Part shown: positions 36,490 to 49,000 of the stretch, one piece after another
Layout: each line of letters begins with the position of its first letter
Position numbering within the stretch: the first letter of the stretch is position 1
Source of the DNA: Pachypanchax playfairii
Lineage: Eukaryota; Chordata; Actinopteri; Cyprinodontiformes; Aplocheilidae
Assembly: GCA_006937955.1 (NCBI GenBank)
Contig: SSNP01000006.1
Span: 4,170,555-4,234,554, forward strand
DNA length: 64,000 bases
Direction of reading: 5' to 3'
Position numbers and translations under genes: made by a program
Notes under the pieces: generated by a model
Seen by the model: the letters and a program-made list of their open reading frames with translations, nothing else
Databases searched by the model: none
What the model was told of the DNA's origin: nothing

Positions 36490-36873
36490 CAGCCTGACCT
36501 CAAGTGAAATACGACCGCATTGGTCGATTATTGAAAACGACACTATAATCCGTATGCGACCCCTATCTGCAGACCCTAAACTGAATCCACTTTTTAACGT
36601 TAAATATTCGGCTTTACAGTGTGTCCATATGTATCTTTACATTTTAAAGGTAATAGTTTTATTAAAATGAGACATATTGCTGCAGAATTTTTGTTTTGTT
36701 CGGCTGAACAGAGTAAAACTTCACGCATGCGTATTTGTCAGATCCTCTTGGAACCTGCACACATGCGCTGTCGGTAGTACGTCGCTGCGGAGCTCGGAAA
36801 ACGCTCCGACAGGTCGTATTTTTTGGAGCTTTCAAAATCGACCTATATGGTCGTATATTGTGCGGACAGGTTG
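36490..36873. mobile_element. hAT-like miniature element with 8-bp target duplication
   Basis: The left end is CAGCCTGACC. The right end, read on the minus strand, is CAACCTGTCC. The inverted similarity continues inward over about 50 bp, including ATACGACC...GGTCGATT on both sides. The flanks are GTTAAATC (36482-36489) and ATTAAATC (36874-36881), an 8-bp duplication with one mismatch. CA-starting ends and 8-bp duplications are typical of hAT elements (family knowledge). The 384-bp interior is richer in CpG than its surroundings and has no transposase. Confidence 0.7.
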
Positions 36874-37477
36874 ATTAAATCAGTGCCACTGAAACGGAGT
36901 TTGTTTTTGTAAAATCCTGTTGAGAACTTTAACAAGACAGTGAAGACATTAATATCATTATTTTTTTCTTTTTTTTTTAAAACTTAATTGTAACTATTTT
37001 GGCAAATATGAACATTAACTTCCCACACGTCTCCTTTCTTCTGTGTAAATGTAAATTAATTTAATCAAGAACCATTAATACTAACTCATTTGTGATTCTG
37101 TCATATTTTTTGCTAAATTTGATGCATTTGTCTCTACAAAATATAAACAATAAGTTTCAGATTAAAATTAGCAGTTCAGTCAGAAATGTTTTGCTATGAA
37201 TTTTGGTAGACATAATTCTCGTGGACAACACTGGGATTTAAGAGAATCAGGTGAGATACTGAGTCTCTTTTTTGAGCTCCATAGTTCAGTCTGTTTGGTT
37301 ACCATGGTTACTTAATAAACCACTTTGTTCCCTTTATGCACCTTATAAAGCTTCAACACTTTGGCACTTTATCTTAGATGAATACACAGTTGATGGAATT
37401 TGGGGATAGCGGCATTAACAGGTTTTAAAACTTCTTCTGGCGATTGTTTTCCTGGAGAAACCACAACAAAAACATTC
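36874..37477. other. AT-rich noncoding stretch
   Basis: Long T and A runs around 36960-36985. Nothing else was recognised. Confidence 0.45.
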
Positions 37478-37603
37478 ACCCATTCATTCCCTTCATATTC
37501 CGGCTCAAGGTGACGTGGGACTGGTCTCTCTCTCCAGCAGACATCAGGCAAGAAGCAGGGTTACACCTGAACAGGTGACCAGTCCATCCCAGAGCCACAT
37601 ATA
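37478..37603 (-). mobile_element. tRNA-headed repeat, 3' half, split by a hAT-like insertion
   Basis: Minus-strand copy. The plus-strand text runs from CATTCATTCC through CAGGTGACCAGTCCATCCC to AGAGCCACATATA, where the consensus of the other copies would continue with the tag found at 38375. The continuation resumes exactly after the inserted element, so the two halves are one original copy. Confidence 0.85.
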
Positions 37604-38366
37604 CAGGGGTGCACATAAGTGGTCCGCAGGTCCGCACAGCTGATGCTGCGTCTCTCTCTGTCTCTGTGTATCAGTTTGCCAGTGTGACGGATTTTCAGTC
37701 AGTCAGATCAGTGCAGCTGACTGCAGGATTCTGCATCGCGTCAAAACTGAAAAAATTCACTGAATAAGACAAATAGACCATCGTGGCACAGACGTGTATA
37801 ACTACCTTTTTGTGCTATAAAATACAGAAAACCACCTGTTTTAATCAACAGTATCAGCGTATTTGTCTGTGATCCGCGCCATTTTGAATGTGCGCAAAGC
37901 ACTATGGGATATGCAGTCAATGCCCCATAACTGTCCAGTGTATCTTTTTATCTGACTGCATCACATTACAAACATCCTCATCATTTCAAAACAAAAAACA
38001 GTTACAGTAAATGACAGAAGCTCCAACAGCTGACTAATAAATTTCAACACCAAACTGTTAAATGTAGATTAAAGTGAACAATCAAACCTGTAAACAATCC
38101 AACCTGAACTCTGAAGGTTTTTTTTTACCAGTATTTTTATATTTTACTGGTTTCTCTTGATTTTTTCAACAATTAAAGGTTTTTTTATTGAAACAAATAT
38201 AGAGCCAGGTAAAGTAAACAGACTGAATTTGAAGCTTGATGAAACCAAAAACAAAGCAGAGGAGCTCGGAAGAGACACAGCGAGACACATTTAAAAATGT
38301 GAGGACCAAGAAACAACCCTAGGTTCTCTTCTGAGAACCAGGACAAAAATATTATGTGCACCCCTG
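37604..38366. mobile_element. hAT-like non-autonomous element, 763 bp, nested
   Basis: The ends are perfect 15-bp inverted repeats, CAGGGGTGCACATAA. They are flanked by a perfect 8-bp duplication, CACATATA, at 37596-37603 and 38367-38374. This is the hallmark of hAT insertion (family knowledge). The element sits inside a tRNA-headed repeat and therefore is the younger of the two. A 64-codon minus-strand frame at 38185-38379 runs across the right border and shows no transposase motif, so the copy is non-autonomous. Intact ends and duplication suggest a fairly recent event. Confidence 0.92.
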
Positions 38367-38374
38367 CACATATA

Positions 38375-38507
38375 GACACTCACACACACCTGGTACCAAC
38401 TTAAAGTTTTAAATGAACCTCACATCCAGATTTCTGATCTGTGGGAGGAACTCAGGATCTTTTCACTTTAACAGAATGGTTCTACAAACTGCACCACCGT
38501 GCAGCCA
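38375..38507 (-). mobile_element. tRNA-headed repeat, 5' half, split by a hAT-like insertion
   Basis: Resumes the copy begun at 37478. The plus-strand text goes from GACACTCACACACACC via ATCTGTGGGAGGAACTCAGGA to CTGCACCACCGTGCAG, the reverse complement of the family's head. The middle part is more diverged than in the copy at 25567. Confidence 0.85.
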
Positions 38508-41500
38508 ACAACACATGCAGTCATTTCCATTTATACAGTGTAACTTTACATCAGATTCTGCAGCTACTCTAAACTGATTTTCTGTGGACTTATGGCATGA
38601 AAAGTGGAAATCTATCCCACTTCAAAGAACAAATCAGTTTCTAGCAAAGTAGCTAGTGTTATTGAACCTAGAATCCTGTCAGACTAAGACATGTGCCAAG
38701 TCTACAAAGCTGTACTGAGTCGTATCAAGATTGATCTTACAGTCTACTGGAGGTGTTATTGAGCATATGAATGGAACAGAAGATATTGATTTCTATGAGT
38801 TTTAGATTCTTTATTATGACAGATTTAAGGTAACAAATGTAGGTTTATAAGTCAAAAGTTTGGACGCATCGCAGCCTTTGAATCCTTAAGCCAGACAATA
38901 ATAATCTTTTTTTCTGTGACATCATCTATAATAAGGAAGTTTTATCTGGGTCACCGAGGACAATGGTACTGCAGTTTAGGTGTCAGCCAGAAAGTATTTT
39001 AGTTATAAAAACCAGATTCACAGAATAAACAAACAAAAAAAAAATCTGTTGAGTTCATTAAAATGAGAATAGACAGTTGTGAATCCATGGGAAGGAATTT
39101 AGGGATGAAATAAATGAGTCCAGAACTTTTCAAAGATGGTCAACGTAACAGTTAATTAGAAAGATAATAATTAACAAATATAAACACATATAGCACAAAG
39201 TCCTGGATCTGAACAGCAGCATTCCAGAAAGAAACATAAGCATATTTTAATGTGAGAGCCAGCGGCGGCGCTCCATCGGTTCCCCTCCAGGCCGAGATGA
39301 GATGATCCATGACAGAAAACATTATTTTAACCAGACATGGCAAACCCCAGTCATGTTCTCCCCACTGGCTTGTGCAGAGACTGTCTGTTACTTTACTCAC
39401 TTTGTTTATTCAACCTTTTTTTTATTTTTTGTTTATGTGAATTTTATGTTTTCTTTATGTTAAGACTATGTATCACTGGTTGGGCTCAAACATTGTTGTT
39501 CTGATGATGTTTGGAGCCGTAACATTGTGTTGGTTCTTCACACTAAAGCGGATTTCTGATCAAGAGAAGAATGCTGATTTAAAACATGTGCTACTTCCTG
39601 TGGTTTCACACTGGGTTAGAGTTTCATATTAAATGATTCATTCAGTTGCAATAAAACATTATTAACTGATGACCGTGTCTGTTTATGATTTGTGTTTCAG
39701 TTTAACAAATCGGAGCTCTGTCACTGACTTTTACTCGAGTTGAGATTCTCTCCTTTACCTACTTTTGTCCTTCGTCATTCCTGCTTCTCTCCATCTATCA
39801 TGTTCTCCTAATTATTTCTCCTTACATGAGGCCAGAAGGTTAGTTACCGAGTCTGAGACAGCAGGTGGAAAGGTGGAGCTTTGTTGTTGATTTCCAGCCA
39901 AATTCTAAATTTGACATTTTGTTTTTTTCATTTTTAACATTCCTTTAAGGGATACAAATGTTTAATATCCTCTATGAAATCTCATATCCAATTTCCCGTG
40001 GGGGGGGTTAATAAATTATTATGCCATTGAACTGAATGCTTTCTGCTACTTTTCTTCGAAGAACTTTACAGTCTGATTTGTTTGTCATATTTATTTGCAG
40101 TTTTCTTACTTTTCATTAGCTTAATTCTTATTTTTAGTTATTTCCTAAACTGCTTTATTAGCATCATAACTTCATGGCCTTTTCTTTGTAAGATCTAACT
40201 TTTGTCTTTCACCTTGTTCGGTTGTTTTATTATTACAAAAAAAATTCTACTTGTTTCCTAATGTAACACATTTAAGACATTTTATTAGGCTTTACCAGAT
40301 GAAACAAGCAAATCAACAGGAAATTGGGGTAAAGACAGCATATGCTTAGAATTCATGTAGAAAATAGAATAAAGTGAGATTTTACAGTGAAATATCAGCC
40401 TATAGAATGCTTGTAATGGATTGCAGTTGTGTGCAGCTGGCGGGTTTGTATTAGAGGAAGAATGCTTTACTGCTGTGCTGCTCGGCTGACTGTCGCTGTC
40501 ACTGATGCTTGTTCCTGTCAGTAAGATAAATGACATTCCAGCTACCTTGCTATCTTCTTGATACCTGAGAGACAGAGACACCAGTGATGCCCTTCAAACG
40601 CTACACACCATCAACCCTCTGTGTGTCTGCTTATTATCAGGTGGGCAGTGTGTGTGTAGGTGGGTGCAGGTGTATGCTTCTGCACATGTCATGTATAGGC
40701 AGAATGCAGATTTGTAAACACACTCCTTACCTCTGCACATATGCATCTGTTAAATAAAAATGACCCACTTTAATTAGGGAACATTTACAGTGTGGGAGAA
40801 GGAAATTATCCATGACACTTAATCACAGTACAGTCACCATTTCTGCTCCAGATGAACATGAGCTACAACAAGACGGTCCCCGTTTAGATAATCAGAACTT
40901 CATGTTGTCATGATTAAATAACCACATGAAAGAAGCATGTTAAAAATATCATTGTGAGATAAAAACCTTCATTATTTTTTAACGTTTCCAAACATAATTC
41001 TGTGCACGTAGAGTAGTGCATGCTCAAGTTGTTTTATTGAAGGCTGTGCATATTTGTTTATTATTACATGATTATATATTTTGTAATACACGTCACTGTA
41101 GAATACCTGGTTTCCTGGAGGAACTATTTAATTTAATTTAATTTAATTGCTGTTTATTATTTCACTTGTGGCTCTTTTTGTTTCTTGTTGCCAAATTTTC
41201 TGAAATAAGTTTTCATATAAAGCTCTAAGGAGGATATGGAGTTTGGGAAAAGCAGCAAAACAAGATTATTTTAAACTACTAATCTTACAGACATTCTGTT
41301 TACAGCCAATCCCATCAAGTGTTTGTTTATTTTAATAAAAACTAAAATAAATAGTAACATTTAGGGCTTTACTGAATCTTACATATGAGACTTCTTGTCT
41401 TATTTCAATAGGATTTTCTGACAGACTCAGTATATTGATGGTGTTTACATGCTGTTTAGTACAAGAACTACAACCTCAGCAACTTCTAAAGTAATCTGCA

Positions 41501-41544
41501 AATACTCTGATAAATTGGGTTTGACTCCTGCTTTCCACTGAACG
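38508..41544. other. Noncoding stretch with small transposon traces
   Basis: AGTCAAAAGTTTGGACGCA near 38851-38870 matches the Tc1-like end motif seen at 9315, as an isolated fragment. The remaining sequence is AT-rich. A GC-richer patch at 39240-39300 and a 98-codon minus-strand frame at 40285-40581 have no supporting signals. Confidence 0.4.
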
Positions 41545-42053
41545 TGTAACAGACGTGTAACGTTAGTGATTCCTAATACGCGGCTGATAGCCTCCATTAA
41601 AGTTAACGAGACCGTTCTCACTGCGCGTGAAGCATCGCGCATGAGACGCGTCTCAGAAGCGCGTAGCATGCATTACGTTGCAGTTTTATTATTTACGCAT
41701 TGTGTTTTTAAAAACACGTCAAGTTTTGACCAGACAGGAAATCAGGCATTCGTGAAACCCGGAAGTTTCAAAATAAAAGGACACGTGTGGATTTCCGTTT
41801 GCGAGGCTATGAGAAAATATAGTAACTGTGACGGGTTTGAAGTCCGTAGGTGGTGTGAAAATAAACCACATACCTTCTGGATACATGTTGTTGTCTTTCT
41901 CCCTGCTTATTGTTGTGTGTACTGATGAAATCACACGTGTTTTCGCTATTCTCATGAGATTTCATGATCTTCCGGGGCGCTCCTGGTGGGATGCACCTCT
42001 GATTGCAAAATGCTACACTCTACTGAAGCATCCAGTGTAAAGGAGGGGTTACA
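41545..42053. mobile_element. CpG-rich LTR-like segment (possible solo LTR)
   Basis: The segment opens with TGTAAC (41545, and again at 41556 in an 11-bp direct repeat) and closes with GTTACA (42048-42053), the TG...CA inverted ends typical of LTRs. CpG is far denser than in the flanks, with a perfect palindrome GAGACGCGTCTC at about 41642, and AATAAA-type signals occur near 41773 and 41861. A matching short target duplication was not found and no internal retroelement genes adjoin it. The frames within are short and overlap on both strands. A solo LTR is the best guess; another CpG-rich repeat is possible. Confidence 0.35.
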
Positions 42054-42208
42054 TTTTGGTTGCATGTTTTTGCAAAACAGAAAACAAAAATTTGTTTGGA
42101 CCATAAAGTTCTTTCTTCTTAGGTAGTTGACTCTGAACTTTAGTTTTACAGTCTTATAGCATCAGCTAACGTCTTGAAACCTATTAGCTTCATGCCTCTC
42201 TGTTGTGA

Positions 42209-42212
<4 letters not shown>

Positions 42213-42249
<37 letters not shown>

Positions 42250-42535
42250 TTGTATTTCTGACCTCCTGGGGACCAGTTTCCTGACTTTTACTATCTTTCT
42301 GGGGTCCGAGGGTTCTTGTGGGGACCGAAGCCTGGTCCCCATGAGGGGGACTCCCCTTTTTAGGGTTAGGGGTTAGGTTTATAGGTATGGTGTGAATAGA
42401 GTTTTAGTTAGTCTTAGGGTTAGTTATAGATCAGTAATGGTTAAGGTTAGTAAAAGGGTTTGGGTTAGGTATAAATCTAGTTACTAAAATCAATGGAAGT
42501 CAATGGACGGTCCCCATAAGGATACCAAAACACAC

Positions 42536-42570
<35 letters not shown>

Positions 42571-42580
42571 TGTGTGTGTG
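42213..42580. repeat. (TG)n-bracketed teleost repeat with GGGTTAG core
   Basis: Starts and ends in (TG)n (42213-42246 and 42537-42580). Inside, GGGGACC follows the left TG run, and GGTCCCCATAAGGATACC precedes the right one, so the ends form an imperfect inverted repeat. The core contains telomere-like GGGTTAGGGGTTAGG near 42363 and looser GGGTTAG, GGTTAGT strings over about 100 bp. I recall the same arrangement as common in fish genomes. There is no coding capacity. The 126-codon frame starting at 42503 is simply read through the right TG tract. Confidence 0.75.
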
Positions 42581-45540
42581 TTGTTGCTCAGTATAGATCC
42601 AGTATCTTTCAATATTTTACACAAAAATACAAGAAACCAGAAAGCAGATTCAGTCAGATATCGGCTTTGTGTTCTGATCTGCTGGAACAAGAATACACAC
42701 CGTCTCAGATTCTCACTCTGGCTTCACACACAGTCCATCAAATTCTTGTTAAAAGCAGCAGACAGCTGCAGTAATTACAGGACTAATATTTGTTCAGAAG
42801 ACCATCTCTGTGCCAAACAGCACCTATTTCCTCTGGCACTCAACAAGCACAACACTGCCAATGGCGTGACTCTTAGTCCATAACACTGATTCCTAAGCAC
42901 CCAACACTCTGAGTTAATAATGTACTGCTAGCTTTCTGTTAAGGCTGCCAAAATTCTAGTAGTGACCACGGCAACTCTACCATCTCCTGCCACTTTTGCC
43001 TTCAGGAGGGTAGCTTGACCTTTGTGAGCAGCCAGCTGGAAAATGTCAGCATGGCGTAAACTGTTAGCAATCTCAATTTGTGATGGCGTTTTGTGAAGCC
43101 AGACCCTCGAGCAGCCACTGAGGGTCGTGCTGCATGTGCATGTGTTGGTGTTTACATGTGTGTCAGAGTTTGTGATTGTCTATTTTTGACTTAAAGACCA
43201 GTCGACTGATCTGATGGAGGCTTTAGTTTCCAGGCTGCTCCTTCTGTTTGAACCTTGTCTCATTATCAGAGCCTGTCGACATAACAGAACAACTGATTTA
43301 AAATATTAAATAAATAACAGATTAATAGATAAACTGTCTCACATAGAATATGGATAAATCCTTTGAAAGACATGAGTCAGAATCAGACTATCCAGACAGT
43401 TTATTTCACGCAGCTCGATAAGCTAAACCCCTGCAGACTGTTTGGACCTTTTTACTGAATGATTGTCTGTTGAATAATGATGACAGTCTTCAGGGAGCTG
43501 GATGAGACACCTGATACCATCTTAATATCGTCAAAACCACCAAACAAAAGGCAGCATAGCAGCAGTGAGAATGAATAGGCTCTTTTTTAGAAAGGGGTGC
43601 CCTTACAGATGGCTCCCCCACAAAATGAGGCCAAGACTGTTTCTATTCCGACACTGTTTGTGAAATAAACAGGTTTTCATGTGACGGGTTAGGCCCAGGC
43701 AAATTTGCCGTGCAGGCATCTGGAAAACAGCCAGCCTAGACGTTGCACAATTTTCAGATTGGGGACATGAACGCTGAAGCTGCAACTACATCTATTTTTA
43801 CATTTGACACAAATCTTTGAACACATTCTTGCTCAGGTGCAGTCACGTAAAAGGATTTGCCTGTTTTCTTCTTCAGGAAAAAAAAAAGTGCAGATAAATT
43901 AATTTTCTTTCTAGATCAATTATTCTGAAGTCTGCTGTGACAAAGTTGATAAAACCTGGTGAGGAGATGAAGCTTGTTTGTGTTTTGGAATATAAGAAGG
44001 AGAACATTAACTGTTGCACCACATTCATCTCGTACATTTACTCCCAGATTATTGTTGTTATATAAAGCAGAGCTCTTGTTTGAAAGAGCCACTTACTTTC
44101 CTTTCAATCCTGGTTGTATTTCTTAGAGAATAACTCATTTCTTTCCATTTTTGGGCAGGAGCCACTTTGATCAACTTTTTTTGCCATTACATACATTTCA
44201 CTGGTTACTTAAATAATGTTTTGATTAGCTAAAAGCACAGAGGGATTTTTCTGCTGAGCACAAAGTGCTTCCTTTAATTTAGGGCTTTCCTATAAATGTT
44301 CTAGAAATTATGGGTCTGAGGAAACAGTGTACATTAAGAATAAAGGGAATTCAAAACTTCAACCTGAATAAATCACGTCTTTCCAATTGACTTCAGGAAA
44401 GAGTCATGAATAATTAAAGTGGATATATGCATTCTTCAGATCGGTCTTTCTGCTCCCACAGTGAGAGAATATAAGGAAGTATATCAGGAAGGAGTTACAC
44501 AGGATTCAAATCTGGATTTTGGGAGATAATTTCACAAGATAAATAAAAAATAAGATGATTTTTACAAAAATGTAAGAAAATGCATATCATTCAATAAGAT
44601 GTACAACAAAGAATCGAGACGTCAAAGCATGAAGAAACGTGACAGAGATGAGTCAGGAGCGAAGCAGCAGAAGTGATTGCTGGAATCAAGGGCAGCGTGT
44701 TGAAAGCTTTTAAAGCTCTGACCTTTAACAAACAGGTGTTGAAGGTTAAATGTTCAAATGCAACACAAAGATTCTTTATGGAAATATATTTGCAGGCAGA
44801 TATTTGAAAAGCTTCTTCTTATATTGACTAAAGTCACATTTTTACCTGAAGCACGGCGGATTTTATCAACACTTTGCAAACTGGAAGGATTCTGTTGAAA
44901 AATGGATGAAATGTTTTACAGCAAACTGTTGCTAATAACGTGCTTTTTGATCTGGAAGGATTTGAAGAATTGTAATTTAGCTGTTGGCTTTGTGTTCATC
45001 TTCATCCCGGCTGCAGTGAAGCCTGATTAGTCACTCTGTCTACCTCTTGTTGGTACTCTCTTGTTCTCTTTGATTGGCTGATACAGTGATTTGACACTGA
45101 GTCCAGTCTTGGCTTGTCTGGATCTGTATGAATATTCGTGGCATGAAGCTGGGCCCCTGGAGCCCGGATGCTGTCAGAGGGTTGCAGTGACAACTGGTGG
45201 GACATGAAGCTGACAGATGACTTTGTGAGCGAGGACAAGCCGTGTTACTGGACATGTTAAGAATCTAAAACCCGTGTTTTTTCTAATAGAATAAACCAGT
45301 GACAGTAAAGTGTTCCAAAGACATCAAATAACAGGTTAAGATAATATATGAAAACACATAAAAATAAAACAAGTTAAGACATAGAAAAATAGATTGAACA
45401 GTTTTGAGCTACAATAACATCCAACATGAAGAAACCTGGAGGACCAGAACCAACAACAATACATGAACAGGAAAATAAAGATAAAAAAAAAATCTAAAAC
45501 ACTAGAAAATTCAAAATGAACTTATATTTTTATATGTTGT
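42581..45540. other. Noncoding stretch, nothing firmly recognised
   Basis: Balanced, simple-repeat-poor sequence around 44080-44430 could be conserved noncoding DNA, which cannot be judged without other genomes. Two overlapping minus-strand frames at 45002-45255 lack splice or motif support. A poly-A-rich interval lies at 45350-45500. Confidence 0.35.
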
Positions 45541-45643
45541 TTATGTTCTGTTGGAAATAAAATACGAGTTTATCAGATTTACATTTTATTATTTTTATTT
45601 ACATTTCAAACAACATCCCAACTCTTTTGGAACTGGGGTTGTA
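45541..45643. mobile_element. Tc1-like element terminal fragment
   Basis: TTTTATTTACATTTC followed by CATCCCAACTCTTTTGGAAC and TGGGGTTG, ending at a TA, matches what I recall as the terminal repeat of a very common fish Tc1-like element. A related end lies at 59165. The opposite end of this copy was not found, so it is a truncated remnant. Confidence 0.6.
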
Positions 45644-45777
45644 TTTGAGGAGCAAATGGCCCACGTTCTGATCTAACAGAAGAAGTGTTGTATTCATTAC
45701 AGAAACAGGTACAAACTATTCTAGTCCAGATGATTAGGATCCTGAAGCTGACGGGTGTCGGCCTCTGAAAGCACCTA

Positions 45778-46005
45778 TAATTATCTCTGCCAGGAGGTTG
45801 TTTCCACCTGCGTTTGTGTGCTTGTTTGTCTGTGAGCAAAAGAACTCAAACAGTTCTGGATGGATTTTTACAACATTTTCAGGAAATGTTAAAAATGGTC
45901 CATAAGAAGAAGTGAGTAGATGTTTTAGGGGACTGGATCATCATCTGGATCCAGGAATGTTTTTAATCATTCTCCATCATTGTGAGATAGAAGATGTTTT
46001 TAACA
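45778..46005. repeat. Teleost interspersed repeat fragment
   Basis: Contains TCTCTGCCAGGAGGTTG, CTCAAACAGTTCTGGATGG followed by ATTTT, TTTTCAGGAAATGTT and GGATCCAGGAATGTTTTT in this order. I recall this order from a widespread fish repeat. The family name is unknown to me. It has no frame and no clear borders. Confidence 0.5.
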
Positions 46006-49000
46006 TATTTGCATTTTACTCCACAATAAATAGTAAAAAATTACAGAGTGAGTTCCCAACAGGTTCTACATGAAACCAAGAAAACCACTCAAACAGAAAA
46101 AAGTGATGAGATCAACCCAATTACTAAAAGTGTTTTTATGGTCAAGGAATCTTATAACATCGATACAACAAAGACAAGACTCTTATTTTTGGTGTAAATC
46201 AGAATATGGGTGGAGCTGAGACATGTGTCACTGCCTGAGTTCACCTCTTCATGATGTGGTTTGTTATTACTGATGCGTATAGATAACACTCTGAGGCAGA
46301 ACAGGTTAAAGTACCTTTTACTTGTGTTCTCCTTGTGATTCTCACTTTATTCTCTTGGCAGATTTATAAGGAGAGCTGCTCTCTGTGATAGATTAGTTTT
46401 TACCACCAGGAAAGACAAGATGGAGTGCACCAATTGAAATAGCCTTTGACAAATGAGCTCTAAGATTTACAACTAAGGAACTCTGCTTTATTATATATGA
46501 TGTTTATTATGAAAAAGAATGGCTTCCATTTCTTGCAGATTAAAGAAATGAACCAGTGGATAATTATAAAATTGGTCAGGTTAGTTTAGGTATTTAGAGC
46601 CCAAGGATTTAGTCTTTTTCCAATTAATGTTTAATGCAACAAAAGGAAAGAGCTGAGTGAGCAGGTTCTGTAAGTGTTTACATGGGATGATTCCTGTCGA
46701 AACCACTTGGGCGCTTATTCAGTTCCTGTGGAAAAAAACTTAGTTGCTCTGCCAGCAATAAAAAGGATGGTCTAGATGCTTGTTCCTGCCTCAAACGATT
46801 CATGGCTGAGAACAAAGTTTATTGGCAGTGAAAGCGTCAGTTAGCCGAATCCTGGTTGAACAAATCCGAATTCAACTTGGTTCACTGAATCAGAGCACAA
46901 ATCACTGAAAGGAAATAAAATACCCATTTTCTCTACTTAAAGTATGACAAAGACAGTTACGACAACATTTAGAACAAGCTCTGATGCTTTTCCCCTGAAG
47001 CAGTGGCTTGGCTGCTTGGACAGTGCTCAAATGGGCAGAAGCAAAGAGGCTAAAGAAAACCAGCCAACAACATCCCAAATGGGCTCCGACTCTGACATTT
47101 TAGATGGTTTCAGGCTTTTTGCTGAAGATATTTAAAGCCTTTATTGTGTCTATGTGTATAAAAGATTTCTGGTACTTCCAAAGGTTCACTGTAATCTATG
47201 GATCATAATACCAATATTCTATTTTATCTTTAGTTTAACTTGTTTCTTTCTTAATTGATGAAGTTTTGTGACACATAGTTTTTTTTTTTTTTGCATAATT
47301 TGCTCACTGATATATTAAAAAATCATGTTCATGTTAAAATGTAGTTGCTATTAGAGGTTTATTTTTTATTATTGTTGTTAACTTATGTAAAGGCTTCTCC
47401 TGTGAGCATTTTTACGAGTACATAATGAAATTTGCATGATACATTTACAACATTTGATTATAATTAATGTAACTCAGCCATGCAACATAAAACATGAGAA
47501 CCTCTGGAGCGCTGGTCAAAGCTGAGTGCTTTGCACCTGCAGAGTAATTATTTTTACCATCATTAAGATACAATAGAAATCATTTAACACTTTATTTCAC
47601 TTTGAATTTTATTCATAATTAATCAGCTCTTTAACCAGATCTGTTTGCTTCATGAGTTAAAAGTTACTAAATAAATGATAGAAAATGCATTTTTTATTGC
47701 ATCATTCTATTGTGCTTTTATCTAACTTTTATTTAAAGCATCAAAAAACATGGAGGGAAAAAAAAACTAATTAAGACTTGAATATTTATTAAATACATTG
47801 AATTAAATATTTATTAAAATCCAACCTTATTCAAACTGACTTAAAAACTGTTTATTTCATGTACAATAGCTGATGTTTTTAAAAGGGAACTAATAAACTG
47901 TTTCATTTATTTGCATATGTTTTAGACTGTAAAATGTTAAAACCAAATGTGATAATGAAGAAACCTTGAAGTCTTTATTTCATATTCAGTCTTTTGGACT
48001 GCAGTATTTACATCTCTGATGCTGTTCAGTTGCCATCGGCTCCGTGCAGAACTAAAGGCGTGCACTCGTCTACACACATTAAGACACAAATTTGATGTCA
48101 GCAGAACTTTTCCAGCTTAATGATTAGTTCTTGAGATTAAATTAGACAACCTGTTATTGAAGCCTTGGGTCACACTGTGTGTATTCATGGCTGTCATTGT
48201 TCATGCATGCATTTCCCATCTCCTGAGGTGTAATTACCAGCGGTGCTGCCCTGGGGGTCTCCATGTGAGCACCCAGAGACAGGCCAACCAGAAGAGGAGC
48301 TGTGGCAGTAATTGGGCAGATTGGACCTGTAGAGAAACATGCAAATGTAGAAAGAGCAAAAATCAAAATGTCCTTCATACACAGAACACTGTCAGGGTGG
48401 ACAAAACAGACATATTTTACACTGAGCTGCTCTTACGGTGCAGAAAACAGACATTTTCCTGTTTTTTAGGTTTAACATATTAAAATAAACCTTTTCATTT
48501 TTATAACACTATAAAAATATTTGGGAACAGATTCAATATACAAAGAATATAACATCCACAGTGAAACATAAAAACTCAAATTCTCTACCAAAGCCATTTT
48601 TCCCTGGAGTCACATCTTAGTCGGGGCATTTGAGGATCCGATGGAGCATCACAGGCGTTTTCTATTCCCAGCTGGATGTTAAAACCAATAAGGAGCACAG
48701 CTAAAAACCAGGAAGCCCTGGAGGAAGAGGTATTAAAGAGTAAATAAACATTTTTACAACTTCAAACTTACAGATAGAAAAGCAGGACAATATTGTCAAC
48801 AAACGCTGAAGGTGTTTGCAGTTAACCTGAAGAACATGGTGCTTTTCTTTATGTAACTTTTCTATATGAATAACATGTTCTACATTCTAGTGCATGAAGG
48901 TTCTCTCAGGTCTAAAGTTTTTTTTTTAACAATGCAGCATTGTCATGAATTGTAGTCATAGGAGAAAATATTCTGTGGGCCTTCAAAAATCTGTAAAAAT

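Noticed and set aside
46944..47135. 63-codon plus-strand frame after an acceptor-like sequence
   Set aside because: Protein-like ending but no polyadenylation signal, partner exon or known motif; kept only as a remark in the region entry.
48154..48483. Overlapping frames on both strands, one after TGTTTCTCTACAG
   Set aside because: Three frames are open at once, so composition explains them better than coding.
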